NCBI RefSeq assembly: GCF_000242635.2
Contig: NC_017770.1
Coordinates: 806,001 to 870,000 of the forward strand
Length of the DNA: 64,000 nucleotides
Direction of reading: 5' to 3'
Source of the DNA: Solitalea canadensis DSM 3403
GTDB lineage: Bacteria; Bacteroidota; Bacteroidia; Sphingobacteriales; Sphingobacteriaceae
In this document: piece after piece, positions 54,248 to 63,055 of the stretch
How the letters are laid out: every line of letters starts with the position of its first letter
How positions within the stretch are numbered: the first letter of the stretch is position 1
Translations under genes and position numbers: made by a program
Notes under the pieces: model-generated
The model's database searches: none
What the model was told of the DNA's origin: nothing
What the model saw: the letters and a program-made list of their open reading frames with translations, nothing else

Positions 54248-54990
54248 ATGAGAAAAATCTTTATGTTGATTATCACTGTACCTTTATAAACCGTCCTACA
54301 CTTATATTTCTGCTCGATTCATTGGGATGTGTACAGCTCTGGCGTGATTTTCTGAAGAAACTTGCTGGATCGACGGAATGTAATGTATTGATTTACGACC
54401 GACTGGGCTATGGTAAGTCGGATCCCATGCTTACACATGAAAGGTCAACCAACTACATGGAGTTGGAAGCGGATGTTTTAAACGATTTACTGGTTAAGTT
54501 TGAAATTGATAATGCCATCTTGTTTGGCCACAGTGATGGAGGTTCCATGCCTTAATTGCAGCAAGTAAATATTCGAAACGAATTAAGGGTGTGATATGTG
54601 AGGCTGCGCATATCTTTGTTGAAGAGGTGACATTAAATGGAATTAAGGAAGCTATCGATACTTATAAAACCACTGATCTACATGAGCGTTTAGTAAAGTA
54701 TCATGGCTCAAAAGTAGAAACAATATTTAGGGCCTGGACAGAAACTTGGACAAGTAGTGAATATAGAAATTGGAACATTGAACATTTTTTGTCGGGCATC
54801 ACTTGTCCGTTGTTGTTTATACAAGGAGAAGCAGATGAATATGGTACACTGGAACAGGTGGAAAAAACGGTTAGCCAGGTAAGAGGCAACACAAAAGTAT
54901 TTGTTACCAAATGTAGGACATACTCCGCATAAAGAAGAGCAGCAGAAAATTTTAGATAAATCAGCCGCGTTTATTCATCAGTTGGTTTGA
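54248..54990 (+). pseudogene. Alpha/beta-hydrolase with three frameshifts
   Basis: Joined frames give a complete hydrolase of about 247 residues: start M(E)KNLYVDYHC, then RPTLIFLLDSLG (family: LHDSLG), YDRLGYGKSD, nucleophile elbow FGHSDGGS, then AASKYSKRIKGVI, and a C-terminal GHTPHKEEQQ with the catalytic His. Three single-base changes break it: a lost G after the ATG (54248), a lost T near 54548 (SIALIA), and an added A near 54910 (NVGHTPH). The 743-bp length (3n+2) fits a net change of -1. All active-site motifs remain, so decay is recent or the frameshifts are sequence errors. Confidence 0.82.
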
Positions 54991-55040
54991 GATAAGAATA
55001 GAGTTTTAAACAATAAATGCTATAATGGTAGTAGGTTAAC

Positions 55041-55643
55041 ATGACAGACAAAGAACTTATTGAAAAGCTAGGCTCATTAATGGGACGTACCATAACTGAA
55101 ATAAAATATACTCCAACCAAATTTCATTACTCGACAATTCATGGTAATTGGACAGATAGTAATCCTGATTTGTTTGTCCTTCATTCTCCAGAATGGCAAA
55201 TTAAGCTCTCAGATGGACAATCATTGTTTTTTAGAGCTCAGCGACTAAATGAAGAAAGATTTATATCAAAAGTTCTAATAAATGATTCCTCCATATATCT
55301 AGATGGGGGATTATTAACTATTCCAAGGTCATTCAATTGGATGGATGTTTTTGATAAGCCTATTACAAAGTTTAGACTTTGGCAGCGGATAATTAGTTCA
55401 ACAAAGTTTTTGGGGCATGAGTATAATGTTAAGCATCAGGTTCATTATCAAATCATTGAAATTTTATGTGCTGATAAGACTTTATCTTTAACAACTTTGA
55501 ATGGAGATATCGGAGAAGGTGTTTTCTATCCTACAGGGTATTTTGACGATAATCTTGGACTTTTTATTAATAAAATGGTCTGTAGTTCACATACTATTAA
55601 TAACCTGACGATGAGAATGGCAATGACTTATAAATCAAGGTAA
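55041..55643 (+). CDS. Unknown 200-residue protein next to a SUKH gene
   Basis: A soluble-looking protein with no signal or membrane segments and no recognised family. It has many aromatic residues (WQIKLSDGQSLFFRAQRLNE, RSFNWMDVF, KFRLWQRII). It starts at ATG 55041 and ends 20 nt before the SUKH gene, so the two are probably co-transcribed. SUKH proteins are often immunity proteins, so this could be a second immunity factor, or an unrelated gene; inference only. Confidence 0.68.
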   Translation: MTDKELIEKLGSLMGRTITEIKYTPTKFHYSTIHGNWTDSNPDLFVLHSPEWQIKLSDGQSLFFRAQRLNEERFISKVLINDSSIYLDGGLLTIPRSFNWMDVFDKPITKFRLWQRIISSTKFLGHEYNVKHQVHYQIIEILCADKTLSLTTLNGDIGEGVFYPTGYFDDNLGLFINKMVCSSHTINNLTMRMAMTYKSR

Positions 55644-55663
55644 ACAGTCAGAAATCATTTAAT

Positions 55664-56092
55664 GTGTTTAATAATGGAAAAATAGAAGAAATTCTTTTAA
55701 AATATAACTGTCCAAGGCGTATTAATCATTCTTCAACAACAATTGAACAGATTGAGAATCTTGTCAAATTTAAAATCCCTTTAGATTATAAAGTTTATCT
55801 CCAGAATTACTTAGGATTTGAAGAATTTATTGGGTCGAAATTTATGCACTTATGGGATTTGGATGAAATTATAGAATTCAACAATTATGGTATTGTGGAA
55901 AAACTGCCTAATACATTAGGCATTGGAAGCAATGCAAGCAGTGAATTTATCGCACTTGAACTTACCGAGGATGGTAATTGTCGGGTTGTTATCTCTCCGT
56001 TTATAGGTCTGGATAAGCAAGATCACATTGAAATTGGTACATCCTTTACAGACTTTTTAGTTCGATTAGATAACGGACAGGAGTGGTTTTAG
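55664..56092 (+). CDS. SMI1/KNR4 (SUKH)-family protein
   Basis: The 142-residue protein has the SUKH layout: an N-terminal region IEQIENLVKFKIPLDYKVYL and a core IGSKFMHLWDLDEIIEFNN, ending DFLVRLDNGQEWF. In bacteria SUKH proteins often neutralise polymorphic toxins; others have unknown roles. The start must be GTG at 55664, since ATG at 55662 is out of frame. No toxin gene is visible in the window, so this would be an orphan immunity gene. Terminator downstream. Confidence 0.85.
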   Translation: MFNNGKIEEILLKYNCPRRINHSSTTIEQIENLVKFKIPLDYKVYLQNYLGFEEFIGSKFMHLWDLDEIIEFNNYGIVEKLPNTLGIGSNASSEFIALELTEDGNCRVVISPFIGLDKQDHIEIGTSFTDFLVRLDNGQEWF

Positions 56093-56137
56093 GATTAATA
56101 AAAGGATATGAAAGAAGAATCGCTAACATCAATAAAA

Positions 56138-56165
56138 TAAGACCTGCCATAATGCAGGTCTTTTT
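56138..56165. terminator. Bidirectional terminator, SUKH gene / lon
   Basis: An 8-bp stem AGACCTGC/GCAGGTCT with loop CATAAT, T-rich on both outer sides; between convergent genes. Confidence 0.85.
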
Positions 56166-56187
56166 CGTTTCAGATTGTAATGCCTGT

Positions 56188-58671
56188 TTAATTGGCAATT
56201 ACAGATTTGATATCTTCTTTAACACTCATATCAAGAGCATTCTCGACCTTATCTTTTAATAGGGCAAATTCAAGTACCTCACGCATTTCTGTAACGTAGT
56301 GGAACTTCATGTCCTTAATGTAATCCTGATTGATTTCTTCTACGTCTTTACGGTTCTGTTTACACATGATCACTTCTTTAATTCCGGCTCGTTTAGCTGC
56401 AAGAATTTTTTCTTTGATACCACCTACAGGAAGAACTTTTCCGCGTAAGGTAATTTCACCGGTCATGGCCAGTTGCGAACGTACTTTTCGCTGAGTAAAT
56501 GCAGACGCCAGCGAAGTTAACATCGTAATACCAGCTGAAGGACCGTCTTTAGGAACAGCTCCGGCAGGTACGTGTACGTGAACATCCCACTGGTCAAATA
56601 AACGGGTGTCGATGCCAAATTTTTTGCCGTGCGAACGTAAATAAGCGAGTGCAATAACAGCAGATTCCTTCATTACATCACCCAGACTTCCGGTTAATGT
56701 TAATTTACCTTTACCGGGACTGATACTGGTTTCAATAAATAAGATGTCGCCACCAACTTGTGTCCATGCTAAGCCGGTAACAACTCCGGCAACACTATTA
56801 TCTTCGTATTCATCTTTATCAAAAATAGATGGACCTAAAATACGTTCAACATCTTTATCTGTAAGCGTTGTGTCGTATTCTTCTTCTAATGCAACACTTT
56901 TAGCAACTCCACGAACAAGAGTAGCTATCTTCTTTTCTAGTGTACGAACTCCTGATTCACGAGTATAATTCTCAATTATCGTTTCAATAACTGAGGATTT
57001 TATATTGGCATGCTTGGATTTAAGTCCGTGTGCTTCCAGTTGTTTAGGAATTAAATACTTTTTAGCGATCTGGATCTTTTCTTCAACTGTATAACCGTTT
57101 ACCTCTATGATCTCCATCCGGTCGCGTAGGGCGGGGTGGATAGAACCCAGTGAGTTTGCTGTAGCAATAAACATTACATTAGACAGATCGAAATCTAACT
57201 CTACGTAATGATCTGAAAATGCATTGTTTTGTTCAGGGTCTAACACTTCCAATAATGCGGAAGAAGGGTCGCCACGGAAATCATTACCCACTTTATCAAT
57301 CTCATCCAATACAAAAACCGGGTTAGCAGATTTTGCTTTTTTCAATGACTGAATAACACGGCCCGGCATTGCACCAATGTAAGTTTTACGATGACCGCGA
57401 ATTTCAGCTTCGTCCCTAACACCTCCTAATGCCATACGAACGTATTTACGTCCAACTGCTTTGGCTATCGATTTACCTAATGAGGTTTTACCAACTCCCG
57501 GAGGGCCTACTAAACAAAGAATAGGGGCTTTCATGTCGTGTTTTAATTTTAACACGGCGATATATTCAAGGATACGATCTTTTACCTTTTCAAGTCCGAA
57601 ATGATCTTTATCCAATATTTTTTTAGCACGTTTCAGATCGAAATTATCCTTGGTGTATTCATCCCAAGGTAAATCGATTAATAATTCAAGATAATTAGTA
57701 ATTACAGAGTACTCTGCTGCAGCAGGGTTCATGCGAGCCAGTTTCTCCAATTCTTTGTTGAAGTGCTCCTTAACCTCTGCACTCCATTTTTTCTTGCTAC
57801 CACGCTCACGTAAATTCTGAACCTCAAGGTCAGGGGTGTTGCCTCCAAGTTCTTCCTGAATTGTTTTTAATTGTTGATGCAAGAAATATTCACGTTGTTG
57901 CTTATCAAGGTCAACCCGAACTTTACTTTGGATCTGGTTTTTCAACTCGAGCATTTGCAACTCTTTGGTCAGATGCTCAAGTACCATTTCCGCGCGTTTC
58001 TTTAAATTGGTTTCTTCCAGCAACGCTTGTTTCTCACCAACTTCAGCGTTCATATTTGAACAAATGAAATTGACTAAGAATGAAGGGCTTTCGATGTTTT
58101 TAATTGCAAAAGCAGCTTCGGACGGAATATTAGGAGAGTTTTGTATAATTTGTTGAGAAAGTTCCTTTAATGAACTTATCAATGCTTTAAACTCTTTATC
58201 ATTTGAAGGTTTTGGTTCTTCAAATAGATTGATGTGAGCCTGAAAATAGGGCTCTGACTGCACCATTTCGCCAATTGTAAAACGACGCTTACCCTGAATA
58301 ATTACCGTGGTGTTTCCATCAGGCATTTGGAGGGTTTTGATGATATAGGCAACAGTTCCTATTGCATTAAGATCTTCAGCTGTTGGGTCTTCAATCGCAA
58401 CATTCTTTTGAGATACAACTCCAATGATCTTACTAGATTTATAGGCTTCTTTTATAAGTTTTATTGATTTATCCCTTCCAACCGTGATCGGAATCACTAC
58501 ACCTGGAAATAAAACAGTGTTTCGCAATGGTAAAATAGGAAGCACATCCGGCAATTCCTCACGGTTCATTTCCTCCTCGTCTTCGGGAGTCATCAAAGGG
58601 AAAAACTCGGTTTCTTCTGATATCATAGAATCAAATCTTCTGTTTATTTCAAATGGATCAAATATGCTCAT
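56188..58671 (-). CDS. lon: ATP-dependent Lon protease
   Basis: The 827-residue cytosolic protease has an N-terminal substrate domain (about 40-250), a coiled-coil region, AAA+ Walker [15 protein letters not shown] and Walker [13 protein letters not shown], and a C-terminal proteolytic domain with catalytic Ser in KDGPSAGIT and Lys in [14 protein letters not shown]. It degrades damaged and regulatory proteins. The length is typical. The upstream region has a 22-bp inverted repeat GCACAA-N10-TTGTGC at 58759-58780, of unknown meaning. Confidence 0.96.
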   Translation of the reverse strand: MSIFDPFEINRRFDSMISEETEFFPLMTPEDEEEMNREELPDVLPILPLRNTVLFPGVVIPITVGRDKSIKLIKEAYKSSKIIGVVSQKNVAIEDPTAEDLNAIGTVAYIIKTLQMPDGNTTVIIQGKRRFTIGEMVQSEPYFQAHINLFEEPKPSNDKEFKALISSLKELSQQIIQNSPNIPSEAAFAIKNIESPSFLVNFICSNMNAEVGEKQALLEETNLKKRAEMVLEHLTKELQMLELKNQIQSKVRVDLDKQQREYFLHQQLKTIQEELGGNTPDLEVQNLRERGSKKKWSAEVKEHFNKELEKLARMNPAAAEYSVITNYLELLIDLPWDEYTKDNFDLKRAKKILDKDHFGLEKVKDRILEYIAVLKLKHDMKAPILCLVGPPGVGKTSLGKSIAKAVGRKYVRMALGGVRDEAEIRGHRKTYIGAMPGRVIQSLKKAKSANPVFVLDEIDKVGNDFRGDPSSALLEVLDPEQNNAFSDHYVELDFDLSNVMFIATANSLGSIHPALRDRMEIIEVNGYTVEEKIQIAKKYLIPKQLEAHGLKSKHANIKSSVIETIIENYTRESGVRTLEKKIATLVRGVAKSVALEEEYDTTLTDKDVERILGPSIFDKDEYEDNSVAGVVTGLAWTQVGGDILFIETSISPGKGKLTLTGSLGDVMKESAVIALAYLRSHGKKFGIDTRLFDQWDVHVHVPAGAVPKDGPSAGITMLTSLASAFTQRKVRSQLAMTGEITLRGKVLPVGGIKEKILAAKRAGIKEVIMCKQNRKDVEEINQDYIKDMKFHYVTEMREVLEFALLKDKVENALDMSVKEDIKSVIAN

Positions 58672-58856
58672 CTAGTTCCTTTCGTGGCTTTATTCTTTAC
58701 CTCACATAACAATAAATAAAAGCCATTGTGTCAGTTAATGTATAATTATATAAGTTAAGCACAAATTTCAAGACTTGTGCCATTGTAAAAATAGCGGTTT
58801 TAAATGCAGAATAACTGAAAAAAAGGCAGGTTAACGTACCCGTTTTGTCAATGATA

Positions 58857-59345
58857 TTAGATACTTATTTTCTTCTTTACTTCACCCTCTTTAAACACCA
58901 GGGTTTTATGAGCTTTACCATTAATTAAGTTAACAATATTAGTTTGGCCTTCAAAGTCATTTATCAAAACGGCCTGTTGTAACTCAGAATTATTTAATCC
59001 TTCAGGAAGTGGAATTTCCAGGTATATGCTCATCGTATCGCCTTTTATTTCTTTGCCTATAAACTGAAACGCTTTCAGTTGAGATCTACTGTTCTTTAGC
59101 TGAAAAACTTGTTGTAGGTAATTTTTAAGAAAGGTGTCGAACTCAGCATCATGGATATGAATTTGTTTTTTGTATTTCTTGGAAAGAGTAACCTCCAGAT
59201 CATCCCAAAATACATTCATGATTATCTCAACCGATTTTGTCTTGTTATTATACTCCATCTGTGTCATAGAGGTATAAAACTTGTGCGAACTAGCCGGTTG
59301 AATAAAAAGTAAGATCAACAACAAGGAAAGCAACCATCTCTTCAT
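58857..59345 (-). CDS. Secreted DUF6702-family protein, mature N-terminus predicted to be His
   Basis: The 162-residue protein has a signal peptide ending PASS, so cleavage (A-S-S then His21) would give a mature protein starting HKFYTSMTQ. It then follows a strand-rich pattern (KSVEIIMNVFWDDLEVTLSKKY) and has more His at 63 and 65. The sequence belongs to the DUF6702 family of unknown function. The N-terminal His resembles copper/nickel-binding sites of other secreted proteins (inference). The pattern resembles the soluble N-terminal region of two-domain HupE/UreJ proteins. Neighbours: M1 peptidase and HupE/UreJ gene on the same strand. Confidence 0.78.
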   Translation of the reverse strand: MKRWLLSLLLILLFIQPASSHKFYTSMTQMEYNNKTKSVEIIMNVFWDDLEVTLSKKYKKQIHIHDAEFDTFLKNYLQQVFQLKNSRSQLKAFQFIGKEIKGDTMSIYLEIPLPEGLNNSELQQAVLINDFEGQTNIVNLINGKAHKTLVFKEGEVKKKISI

Positions 59346-59446
59346 AAAAGCAAATCTATTGATATTTATTAGAAACAGCGTATTTGAAGCTTTAATATAT
59401 AACTCCAGTTATTAGTCCATTATAAATGAAAACCTGATGTAAACAA

Positions 59447-59472
59447 AAAGGCTGCCTTTTATGACAGCCTTT
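59447..59472 (-). terminator. Terminator of the M1 peptidase gene
   Basis: An 8-bp stem AAAGGCTG/CAGCCTTT, extended by one further pair past a mismatch; followed on the minus strand by T-rich sequence. Confidence 0.8.
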
Positions 59473-59492
59473 CATTATTGAATGATGTTAAA

Positions 59493-61841
59493 TTACTTGT
59501 TATTCTGAGAAGGGGCAGTTGTTGATGCTGAACGTGACCCTCTTTCAGTTTGCATCAGATTTGGCTGCTTAGTACGCTGCTGCTGTTTAAATAACTGGAA
59601 CTGCGAAGCTACTGCCTGTTCTGGATAATAATTGTTGGCCTGATTGATATCGGCAGTTTCCTGGAAAGGATCAAGTACAAATTGTTTTACCGGTTTATTG
59701 GTAATAAACATTTTCGATACTTTCTCATTGTTTTTTCTCCATATCTCAGCCGGAATACGAACTACTTCGTTAGTGCCATCTTCGTATTGCATTTGAAGAA
59801 TTACCGGCATTACCAAGCCACCTACATTTTCAAAATCTATCAGGTAAACATTCGTCGATGATGAGAGTAGTTTTTTCTCACCGTCAGACAAATTGTTTGA
59901 AATAGACTGGTACTTTTTACGATCATTTTCCGTAACATCTAAGGCGTTGTATTTATTGTAAAAGTCTTGTAATTCAGGGAATCTATCAACACGATATTGC
60001 TTGATGTTTGCCTGATTACGTTGGTCTGAAACAGTTTTAGGCGATTCCTGTTGCTTTTTACGCTGTGCTGTTTTCTCCACATCAGGATTTTGTGAATCAA
60101 TTTTATACCAACTTACATTTTTAATCGCTATGTCAACCGGATCTGTTCCATAAAACCATCCTCTCCAAAACCAATCCAGGTCAACGCTTGATGCATCTTC
60201 CATCGTTCTGAAGAAATCTGCAGGTTGTGGGTGTTTAAATTTCCAGCGTTTAGCGTATTCTTTGAATGAATAATCAAATAATTCACGACCCATAACCGTT
60301 TCTCTCAGGATATTCAATGCTGTTGCAGGCTTACCATAAGCATTGTTACCAAACTGTATAATTGATTCGGAGTTCGACATAATCGGTTCGATTGTCGATT
60401 TGTCACTCGACATGTACTGAACGATGTTTTTAGGCTCTCCGCGTCTTGAAGGATAATTTTGTTCCCATTCTTGTTCACTCAAATACTGCAGGAACGTATT
60501 TAATCCTTCATCCATCCAACTCCATTGACGTTCGTCGGAGTTTACAATCATAGGGAAGAAATTATGTCCAACTTCGTGAATAACTACTGAAATTAAGCCA
60601 TATTTCGTATCAGCGGAGTAGGTACCATCTTTTTCGGGACGAGGGCCGTTGAAACAGATCATCGGATATTCCATTCCACCAACAGGACCGTTTACTGAAA
60701 TTGCATAAGGGTATGGATAATCGAATGTATAGCGAGAATAAACCTCTAGTGTATGAGCAATAGCCTGAGTTGAATAGCGTTCCCATAATGGATTGCCTTC
60801 TTTAGGATAGGCCGACATTGCCATTACTGTTTTGCCGTTCACATTTACTCCCATTGCATCCCAGATGAATTTGCGGGAAGACGCCCATGCAAAGTCACGC
60901 ACATTGTCGCCTTGGAACACCCAGGTTTTTTTCTCTTTTGCGTGTGATTTTTCTTTAGCAGTAGCTTCATCCTGAGAAACAATAATAACCGGTTTCTTTG
61001 ATGATGATTTAGCTTGTTCTAAAAGGTCAATTTGTTTTTTCGTTAATACTTGAGCTGGGTTTTGCAAAGTTCCTGTAGCCACAATAATATGATCAGCAGG
61101 AACAGTAATACTTACTTTATAATCACCAAATTCCAGGGCAAATTCACCGGTGCCTAAGAATTGTTTGTTTTGCCAACCATTTACATCATCGTACACGCAT
61201 AAACGAGGGAACCATTGCGCCATTTCATAAATGTAGTTTCCATCTTCAGCAAAATACTCCATTGCACCACGTCCGCCAGCTTTTCTTGAATCATTGATGT
61301 AGTTAAACCAATCAACAGAAAAGCTGAATGATGCACCTGGTTTTAGTTGTTGCGGCAAATCCACCCGCATCATTGTTTTATTAATCGTAAAAGGGAGTGC
61401 TTTTCCACCTGTATCTTTTACACTTTTTATCTGATAACCCAGTTTCGACTTGTTATTGATCATTTTATCCAATGCATCAAAACTCATGTTCTCTACCTTA
61501 CCATTTGTTTGCGTAAGATGAGCATCCGAATTTTCCGCATAAATATTTTGGTCAAGTTGTAACCAAACATAGGTTAAAGCGTCAGGGGAGTTGTTGTGGT
61601 ACGTAATTGTTTCAGTGCCAGTAATGCTTTGATTTTCATCGTTAAGTTCAACCTTGATAACATAATCTACTTTTTGTTGCCAGTAGGAATGCCCAGGTGC
61701 ACCAGACCCATTTCGGTACTCATTAGGAGTGGGCCATAGTTCTTGTAACTGATGAAATTTGTTGTTGTTATAAATACCACCTTGCGCAAAAACGCTATGG
61801 CTTGCACAAAGTACAAGGAAGGAAAGTAAAATTTTCTTCAT
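59493..61841 (-). CDS. Secreted M1-family zinc metallopeptidase
   Basis: The 782-residue protein has a signal peptide (cleavage near VFAQ, residue 20). The M1 catalytic motif HEVGHNFF is present with the third zinc ligand Glu in MDEGLNTF; the substrate-binding GxMEN loop reads GGMEYP. The N-terminal saddle and a C-terminal half with a Pro/Gln-rich region are visible. It is a predicted periplasmic aminopeptidase. Position between DUF6702 and HupE/UreJ genes. Confidence 0.93.
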   Translation of the reverse strand: MKKILLSFLVLCASHSVFAQGGIYNNNKFHQLQELWPTPNEYRNGSGAPGHSYWQQKVDYVIKVELNDENQSITGTETITYHNNSPDALTYVWLQLDQNIYAENSDAHLTQTNGKVENMSFDALDKMINNKSKLGYQIKSVKDTGGKALPFTINKTMMRVDLPQQLKPGASFSFSVDWFNYINDSRKAGGRGAMEYFAEDGNYIYEMAQWFPRLCVYDDVNGWQNKQFLGTGEFALEFGDYKVSITVPADHIIVATGTLQNPAQVLTKKQIDLLEQAKSSSKKPVIIVSQDEATAKEKSHAKEKKTWVFQGDNVRDFAWASSRKFIWDAMGVNVNGKTVMAMSAYPKEGNPLWERYSTQAIAHTLEVYSRYTFDYPYPYAISVNGPVGGMEYPMICFNGPRPEKDGTYSADTKYGLISVVIHEVGHNFFPMIVNSDERQWSWMDEGLNTFLQYLSEQEWEQNYPSRRGEPKNIVQYMSSDKSTIEPIMSNSESIIQFGNNAYGKPATALNILRETVMGRELFDYSFKEYAKRWKFKHPQPADFFRTMEDASSVDLDWFWRGWFYGTDPVDIAIKNVSWYKIDSQNPDVEKTAQRKKQQESPKTVSDQRNQANIKQYRVDRFPELQDFYNKYNALDVTENDRKKYQSISNNLSDGEKKLLSSSTNVYLIDFENVGGLVMPVILQMQYEDGTNEVVRIPAEIWRKNNEKVSKMFITNKPVKQFVLDPFQETADINQANNYYPEQAVASQFQLFKQQQRTKQPNLMQTERGSRSASTTAPSQNNK

Positions 61842-62398
61842 CTAATTAGTGTGATCGATCGGAAGCTAAAGTAATTGGCTGGAATGGCAATATAAATACT
61901 TGATATGTAACATTTATAGTGATATATATTTTGCTAAAATGATTTATAGCCGAATTATGGAAGGGTTGGGGGCGAATTGCGGGTTACGGGTTGCGAGTTA
62001 TGGGTTGTGAGTTGCGAATTATGGGTTACGTGTTACGGGTTTCGAATTCCTTATTTGATGGATGAATTATTATTTTAATTATTTCTATAATTATTTCAAG
62101 TTGTTATTATTTGCATACTCCGTCGGGATACGGGATAAAAGATGGGTAGCAAATGAGATTATAATAAGTGTTTGTGCGCCGTAGGAACAAAATTTCAGTA
62201 ACCGTTTAGCCCTTAACAGGGCTATAGGAATGATGGAACAAGTTAATGTTACCGATGTATTGTCCCGGTGGACATTTTATTGAACCTGCAATTTGTCAAT
62301 TATTCAACGATAATTCTTCATTATGCAAAGAACTCGTAACCCGTAATTCGCAACTCACAACCCGTAACCCGAAACCCGCAATTCGAAACCCGTAATAT
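61842..62398. other. 557-bp gap carrying a composite repeat island
   Basis: I see no gene. The gap holds the two opposed GGGTTRCG arms (61973-62047 and 62333-62396) and, between them, a different repeat-like segment with a small hairpin AGCCC-TTAAC-AGGGCT and GTGCGCCGTAGGAACAAAAT / TACCGATGTATTGTCCCGGT motifs that I recall from intergenic repeats of other Bacteroidota (from memory, not checked). Confidence 0.6.
61973..62396. repeat. Inverted word array GGGTTRCG with internal spacer
   Basis: The left arm (61973-62047) has degenerate GGGTTACGGGTTGCGAGTTA-type words; the right arm (62333-62396) has the complement, CAACCCGTAACCCG-type. The best-matching cores are GGGTTGTGAGTTGCGAATTA plus GGGTTACG, about 29 bp with one mismatch. 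The arms are separated by about 286 bp. The right arm ends 3 nt before the hupE stop codon. Confidence 0.75.
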
Positions 62399-62968
62399 TT
62401 AAAAAGGAAACCGTTGCCACATCCAGATCGCTGATTGAATAAGGACTGGAACTGAAATCGAATAGGTGATGACTTTGGAACTTAACTTAAGATGGTTTTT
62501 GAGGATATAAATAATTACCATAATAGCTGAGATAATGATAATTTGTCCTAACTCCAGGCCTATGTTAAATGGTAACAATGTAGTAAATGCGTTAAATTTC
62601 ATACCCAGAAACAGTTCCTTCAATAAACGGGAGAATCCCATTCCATGAACTAATCCAAAGAATCCTGAAAATAAAACTCGATAGTTGTGCAATTTGGGGA
62701 TAAACAGGTTTTCGATACAGGTAAATAAAATGGTGAATGCAATCAGAAACTCAATAAATTCTCCATTTACTGCAATAATATCAAGTGCACATAATGCAAG
62801 GGTAATAGAATGGGCAATTGTAAAGGAAGTTACAATCCAAAAAATGCGTTTCCAGTCTTTAAAGTTATAAATGGCACAGATAGCAAATAGAAAAAGTATG
62901 TGATCATAGCCATGTAAATCAAGAATATGAAAGAAGCCTTGGTTTAGGAAAATATAAAATTGGTCCAT
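62399..62968 (-). CDS. HupE/UreJ-family membrane protein, putative metal permease
   Basis: The 189-residue protein has six hydrophobic segments. His/Asp residues are at the start (H14, H19, D22, H23: HILDLHGYDHILFLF), then IAHSITLAL and VHGMGFSRLL, matching the HupE/UreJ family, where such residues bind nickel or cobalt. It has no signal or soluble domain. A TATTTTTG -7 box is 4 nt before ATG, so the mRNA is predicted to be leaderless. It lies on the same strand as M1 and DUF6702 genes but is separated by the repeat island. Substrate metal unknown. Confidence 0.87.
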   Translation of the reverse strand: MDQFYIFLNQGFFHILDLHGYDHILFLFAICAIYNFKDWKRIFWIVTSFTIAHSITLALCALDIIAVNGEFIEFLIAFTILFTCIENLFIPKLHNYRVLFSGFFGLVHGMGFSRLLKELFLGMKFNAFTTLLPFNIGLELGQIIIISAIMVIIYILKNHLKLSSKVITYSISVPVLIQSAIWMWQRFPF

Positions 62969-62972
62969 CCGG

Positions 62973-63001
62973 CAAAAATAAATTATTGGGCCAGATTACA
63001 A
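62973..63001 (-). promoter_or_regulatory. Promoter of the HupE/UreJ gene, 4 nt before ATG
   Basis: Minus strand: TTG (complement of 62999-63001), 18-nt spacer, TATTTTTG, then CCGG-ATG. Complete Bacteroidota promoter, leaderless start expected. Confidence 0.72.
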
Positions 63002-63055
63002 GTCAGAGTAATTACGGTCAGACCAATTTTATAATTCTACCACAGATTGTTTTTA

